DNA of 64,000 nucleotides from positions 1,736,001 to 1,800,000 of the forward strand of contig NZ_CP042828.1 in the NCBI RefSeq assembly GCF_008000995.1, in the 5' to 3' direction. This document shows, in pieces, positions 60,798 to 64,000 of this stretch. Position numbers and translations under genes: made by a program. The notes under the pieces were generated by a model. That model did not search any database, was not told the origin of the DNA, and worked only from the letters and a program-made list of their open reading frames with translations. The stretch is from Ruania zhangjianzhongii (GTDB lineage: Bacteria; Actinomycetota; Actinomycetes; Actinomycetales; Beutenbergiaceae). Every line of letters starts with the position of its first letter. The stretch's first letter is position 1.

Positions 60798-61616
60798 TCA
60801 CTGACGCCGAGCGTGCGCCGCGAGGATCTCGCTGTTCAGCTGCGGCCAGAGCTGGCCGTGGATGCGATCCCGGAAGGACTTCTCGCCAAGGAACGCAGCG
60901 GTCAGTCGGGCATTCGGGTCCACCCAGAGGAAGCTCCCTGACTGGCCGAAATGACCGAACGTTGCCGGGTCGGCCTCAGGGGCGGTCCAGTGCGGGGACT
61001 TATCGCTGCGGATCTCATACCCCAACCCCCAGTCGTTGTGGGTCTGCTTGCCGAAACCAGGCAGTACCCCGGTCAGGCCCGGGAAGGCCACAGTGCGGGC
61101 CTGTTCGCCGAGCTCGGCGGAGATCAGCGTCGGCGTGAGCAGCTCCAGGCCGAGGCCGAGCACGTCCAGCGTGGAGCCGGTGGCGGAGTAGGCGGGGCTG
61201 CCGGTCATCGTGGTGGTGGTCAGTTCCAACGGCTCCAGCACGACGGCGTTCGTCCAGTCCGCGAAGGACGTCCCCACTCGCTGGGCTACGTGCTCACCGA
61301 GGGTGTCGAAACCGATGTTGGAGTACACCCGCCGGCGCTCCGGCGCCTGCGCCGGGGCACCGTCCTCGAACGGTAGCCCGGAGGTGTGCGCGAGCAGATG
61401 CCGCACGGTGGAGCCCTCCGGCCCGGCCGGCTCGTCCAGGCTGACCAGGTGACGGTCGACGGCGATCAGGGTGGCCAGCGCCGCCAGCGGTTTGGTCACC
61501 GATTTCCACGGCCGCACCGCTTCCACATCGCCGTCCAGGCTGAGCACCTGCAGGTCCGAGGACACCGCCAGGGAGACTGGGAAGTCGAACGAGTCCAGAG
61601 TGGGGTAGGTGCTCAC
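60798..61616 (-). CDS. Serine hydrolase, class C beta-lactamase/PBP-like
   Basis: The 272-residue protein has the SxxK motif SVTK (Ser39, Lys42), the YxN motif YSN (Tyr98) and HFGQSG in place of the KTG box. HLLAHTSGLPF is also typical. There is no signal peptide, so it is probably a cytoplasmic esterase or peptidase rather than a secreted beta-lactamase; resistance is not implied. GTG start. Confidence 0.85.
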   Translation of the reverse strand: MSTYPTLDSFDFPVSLAVSSDLQVLSLDGDVEAVRPWKSVTKPLAALATLIAVDRHLVSLDEPAGPEGSTVRHLLAHTSGLPFEDGAPAQAPERRRVYSNIGFDTLGEHVAQRVGTSFADWTNAVVLEPLELTTTTMTGSPAYSATGSTLDVLGLGLELLTPTLISAELGEQARTVAFPGLTGVLPGFGKQTHNDWGLGYEIRSDKSPHWTAPEADPATFGHFGQSGSFLWVDPNARLTAAFLGEKSFRDRIHGQLWPQLNSEILAAHARRQ

Positions 61617-61700
61617 AGGCTCAGCCTGCCAGAGATCACCCGGCCGGTCGCGCTACCGGGGTTGCCGGCACCGGCGGCGGGTGGGCCGAGGGGGCTGGGG

Positions 61701-62987
61701 TCAGCCGGAACCGGTGCCCCGGTCTGTGGTGGAACGCTGCGGCTCCTCCGGTTCCCGGACCGGGTCGAGGCCATAGAGAGTGCCGAGCGCGGACTTGACC
61801 TCGGTCAGCCGTCCCTCGGCGGCCAGCCGCCGGGCTCGAGTGGTCGGTTCATGCACCAGCACACCAGCGAAGTGCCGCAGCGCCCGCTCGGTCTCCTCGG
61901 TCAGCTTGCCACGGCCGGCGAGCCGGTTCAGCTCTGCGGCAAGCACCTGGTCCACGTGGCCCCGGTAGGCGGCGATCGCCGGGCCTGCGCTCTGTTCGGC
62001 GCTGCGCACCTCGAAGCTGGCTGCCGCGTCGCGGACCATGTCCATCGCCCGGGCGCTGGCATCCAGCTCCTGCACGGGGGCGTGCAGGCTGATCGTCTCC
62101 AAGTCGAGCAGCTCCACCCCGGGCAGGTCCGCTACCGCCTTGTCCACGTTCGAGGGCAGCCCCAGGTCGATCACCAGCAGTGGGCTGTCGGTGTGCGCGC
62201 GGGCGCGGCTGATGTCGGCGACGTCGAGGGTCTGCACCCGAGTGGAGGTGATCACCAGGTCCGCCTGGGCGAGGGCTGCGCCCCGAGCGGATGCACTCAC
62301 CGCATGGACGCCGTCGCGCTGGGCGAAGACCTGCTCCCGGCCGGAGGGGGAGGCCACGCCGATCTCGGTCGCGCCGCGCTCGCGTAACGCCGCCCAGGTG
62401 GTGCCGGCGTAGGCGCCGGTGCCGATCAGCAGCACATTCGCCCGGTCCCAGGCGGGCACCCGGGACTCGGCCAGGTCCAGCGCGAGCCGGACCATCGACC
62501 GGCCGGCAGCGTTGATTCGGGTGACGTTCTTGACGTCCCGGGAGGTGGTGGCGGCCATCTGGAACGCCCGCTCCAGCGACGGTGTGGTGGTGCCGGCATC
62601 GCGTGCTTCGGTCAGCGCTCGGCGGACCTGCCCGGCGATCTCGTCCTCACCCACCACCACCGAGTCCAGCCCGCTGGCGACGGCGAACAGGTGCGCGGCC
62701 ACCCGGCTGCCGGTCATCGTGCGGGCAGCATGGTGCAGCCGGTCAGCAGAGACTCCGGCCCGCTCAGCCAGGTGGGCGAGCAGCGCCGTCAACGCCGGAG
62801 GCTCGCCACCGGTGACCGGAACATCGTCCACGTCCAGGTAGCTCTCATACCGGTTGCAGGTGGCCACCACCACGGACCCGCGCACGTTGCTCAGCCCGGC
62901 GGTCGGGTCAGCGGCCGCCGCCGCGGACAGGCGCTCGAGCAGCGCGAAGTCCGCAGTTCGATGACTCACGCTCACACAGACCAGCAC
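61701..62987 (-). CDS. hemA: Glutamyl-tRNA reductase
   Basis: HemA reduces glutamyl-tRNA with NADPH to glutamate-1-semialdehyde, the first step of tetrapyrrole synthesis by the C5 route. The N-terminus VLVCVSVSHRTADFALLERLS and the nucleophile Cys44 in VVATCNRYESY are canonical. An NADPH domain (LLIGTGAYAGTTWAALRERGA) and dimerisation helix follow. GTG 62987 is preferred because TACGAT lies 7 nt upstream and no ribosome binding site exists; ATG 62996 would add three residues. Other hem genes are not in the window. Confidence 0.93.
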   Translation of the reverse strand: MLVCVSVSHRTADFALLERLSAAAAADPTAGLSNVRGSVVVATCNRYESYLDVDDVPVTGGEPPALTALLAHLAERAGVSADRLHHAARTMTGSRVAAHLFAVASGLDSVVVGEDEIAGQVRRALTEARDAGTTTPSLERAFQMAATTSRDVKNVTRINAAGRSMVRLALDLAESRVPAWDRANVLLIGTGAYAGTTWAALRERGATEIGVASPSGREQVFAQRDGVHAVSASARGAALAQADLVITSTRVQTLDVADISRARAHTDSPLLVIDLGLPSNVDKAVADLPGVELLDLETISLHAPVQELDASARAMDMVRDAAASFEVRSAEQSAGPAIAAYRGHVDQVLAAELNRLAGRGKLTEETERALRHFAGVLVHEPTTRARRLAAEGRLTEVKSALGTLYGLDPVREPEEPQRSTTDRGTGSG

Positions 62988-62994
62988 GCCGACC

Positions 62995-63000
62995 ATCGTA
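62995..63000 (-). promoter_or_regulatory. Candidate leaderless -10 (TACGAT) of hemA
   Basis: Minus-strand TACGAT is followed by GGTCGGC (7 nt) and GTG 62987. It overlaps the alternative ATG 62996, which would then not be transcribed. Confidence 0.45.
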
Positions 63001-63098
63001 GGACGGCGATCGGCCGGTCGATCAGACGGTGTGTCACCTCCGGGGGCGGATCTCACCGGCACCGGGCGGTCGACTGGTCATCGGCACGTCACCACGAC

Positions 63099-63998
63099 TC
63101 ATCGCTGAGTGCGCGGTGGCGTGACGGCGGGGGCGTCCCTGGATGAGGCTGCCAGGCTCCCGACGGCATGACGGTACGCGTCAGGCGTGAGTCCCGTGGT
63201 GGTGCGGAAGTCGCGGGTGAGGTGGGACTGATCGCTGTATCCGAGCTCGGTGGCGATGGCCGCCAGGTCATCGATGGGTCGGGTCGCTAAGGCGAGCGCG
63301 ACTTCCTGGAGGCGGATGCGACGGCTGATCCATTTGGGGCCGTGCCCTAGCGACTCGGTCAGGGCCCGTTGGATCGTCCGTTCGCTGCACGCGAAGCGCT
63401 CAGCCAGAGCGGGACCAGTTCTGCGGCGGACTCGTTCGCGCAGCTCATCCACCACCTCGCCCGCGAGAAGGCCCGTGGCGGTCGGTGGCCGTTCGGCGAG
63501 ACGCTCTCGAATCGCTCTGCCCGCCACGCGGGCCCGCTCGATCGGGTCGGTCTCGGTACCGACGGCAACCATCAGCGTGTGCAGGCGTTCGTCCAGCTCG
63601 GCTGTCAGTGGCACTGTGGCGTCGGCGACCCGTTCGGGGGTGAGGTCGCTGAGCACGGCCAGACCCGCCGGTCGCAGCCGGATGGCGAATACCCGACCGG
63701 TACCGCTGATGGTGCGCCGCCAGGCACGGGCATGCACACCGGTGACGACGAGCGGGGCCGGTGCGTCCCCTTCCTCGATGGTGACCGTCACCGCAGGCAG
63801 ATCGATGATCGGCTGATCCAGGGATTCACCGTCGTCCAACGCCCAGGACACGTGCCAGTAGTGATCCACCACGGCAGAGACCGCAGCCTCGGGCGCGATC
63901 CAGCCCGCTGCGTACCGGGCCAGCCGATCCGGGAAGAGCACACCGGATCGCTCCGTGACGGCGATCGGATTCTCCCGCACCTCAGTGGGCTGGGTCAT
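63099..63998 (-). CDS. AraC family transcriptional regulator
   Basis: The 299-residue regulator has an N-terminal DUF6597-like sensing domain (about 15-130: YAAGWIAPEAAVSAVVDHYWHVSW; VTGVHARAWRRTISGTGRVFAIRLRPAGLAVL) and a C-terminal AraC HTH pair (about 190-285: ALAERFACSERTIQRALTESLGHGPKWISRRIRLQEVALAL...IATELGYSDQSHLTRDFRTTTGLTP). The inducer and targets are unknown; the likely target lies beyond the window edge. ATG 63998 fits the sequence end. Confidence 0.88.
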   Translation of the reverse strand: MTQPTEVRENPIAVTERSGVLFPDRLARYAAGWIAPEAAVSAVVDHYWHVSWALDDGESLDQPIIDLPAVTVTIEEGDAPAPLVVTGVHARAWRRTISGTGRVFAIRLRPAGLAVLSDLTPERVADATVPLTAELDERLHTLMVAVGTETDPIERARVAGRAIRERLAERPPTATGLLAGEVVDELRERVRRRTGPALAERFACSERTIQRALTESLGHGPKWISRRIRLQEVALALATRPIDDLAAIATELGYSDQSHLTRDFRTTTGLTPDAYRHAVGSLAASSRDAPAVTPPRTQR

Positions 63999-64000
63999 GG

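Noticed and set aside
60798-61616. Calling the SxxK protein a beta-lactamase
   Set aside because: It lacks a signal peptide and the KTG box (HFGQSG instead), so a general serine esterase/peptidase is the safer call.

Overview
The window is very GC-rich, densely coded chromosomal DNA from an actinobacterium. Diagnostic genes include SepF, a Wag31-type DivIVA, PriA (bifunctional HisA/TrpF), PspC, DUF2510, LigC/Prim-PolC and an ECF sigma/anti-sigma pair. Gene content and order look most like Micrococcales near Ruania, Beutenbergia or Georgenia; that placement is inference from gene content, not a computed result. No rRNA, tRNA, CRISPR, prophage or insertion sequence was recognised.

Layout. 1-4.4 kb is the tail of the division cluster: pgeF (5'-truncated by the window edge), sepF, yggT, divIVA, lspA, an RluD-type pseudouridine synthase and a GNAT enzyme. 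4.5-10.8 kb is a seven-gene, mostly overlapping operon joining a medium-chain reductase, a hot-dog thioesterase and an acyl-CoA ligase to a complete NMT1/THI5-type ABC importer. After a DedA-like gene, a decamer repeat and an aminotransferase come dnaE and the histidine genes: hisD (interrupted by two frameshifts), hisC, hisB, an unrecognised gene, hisH, priA. SseB follows, then the infC-rpmI-rplT operon with a structured leader and a non-AUG infC start, and a SpoU methyltransferase. 26.4-36.5 kb is accessory: two TetR units, a nucleotidyltransferase, LigC and Prim-PolC flanking a VapBC module, an aminotransferase and DedA. pheST, two bPH2 membrane proteins, a quinone oxidoreductase, YccF and a YceI/ECF sigma/anti-sigma operon follow.

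46.5-55 kb is the most distinctive locus. A LacI regulator is divergent from an operon encoding a secreted esterase with two tandem CE1-like modules and a C-terminal WxL-like domain, a membrane-anchored WxL-interacting-type (DUF916-like) protein, and a CUT1 sugar importer (two permeases and a lipoprotein, no ATPase). I read it as a cell-surface esterase complex coupled to uptake of the released carbohydrate.

The last 9 kb holds YbaK, a DUF2510 membrane protein, a DUF3516 helicase, a class I amidotransferase, GNAT, a serine hydrolase, hemA and an AraC regulator.

A recurrent regulatory pattern is a TAnnnT hexamer (five times exactly TAGACT) placed 6-7 nt before a start codon with no Shine-Dalgarno sequence. 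This is the layout of leaderless transcripts, seen before dnaE, hisD, hisC, vapB, yccF, ligC and others.
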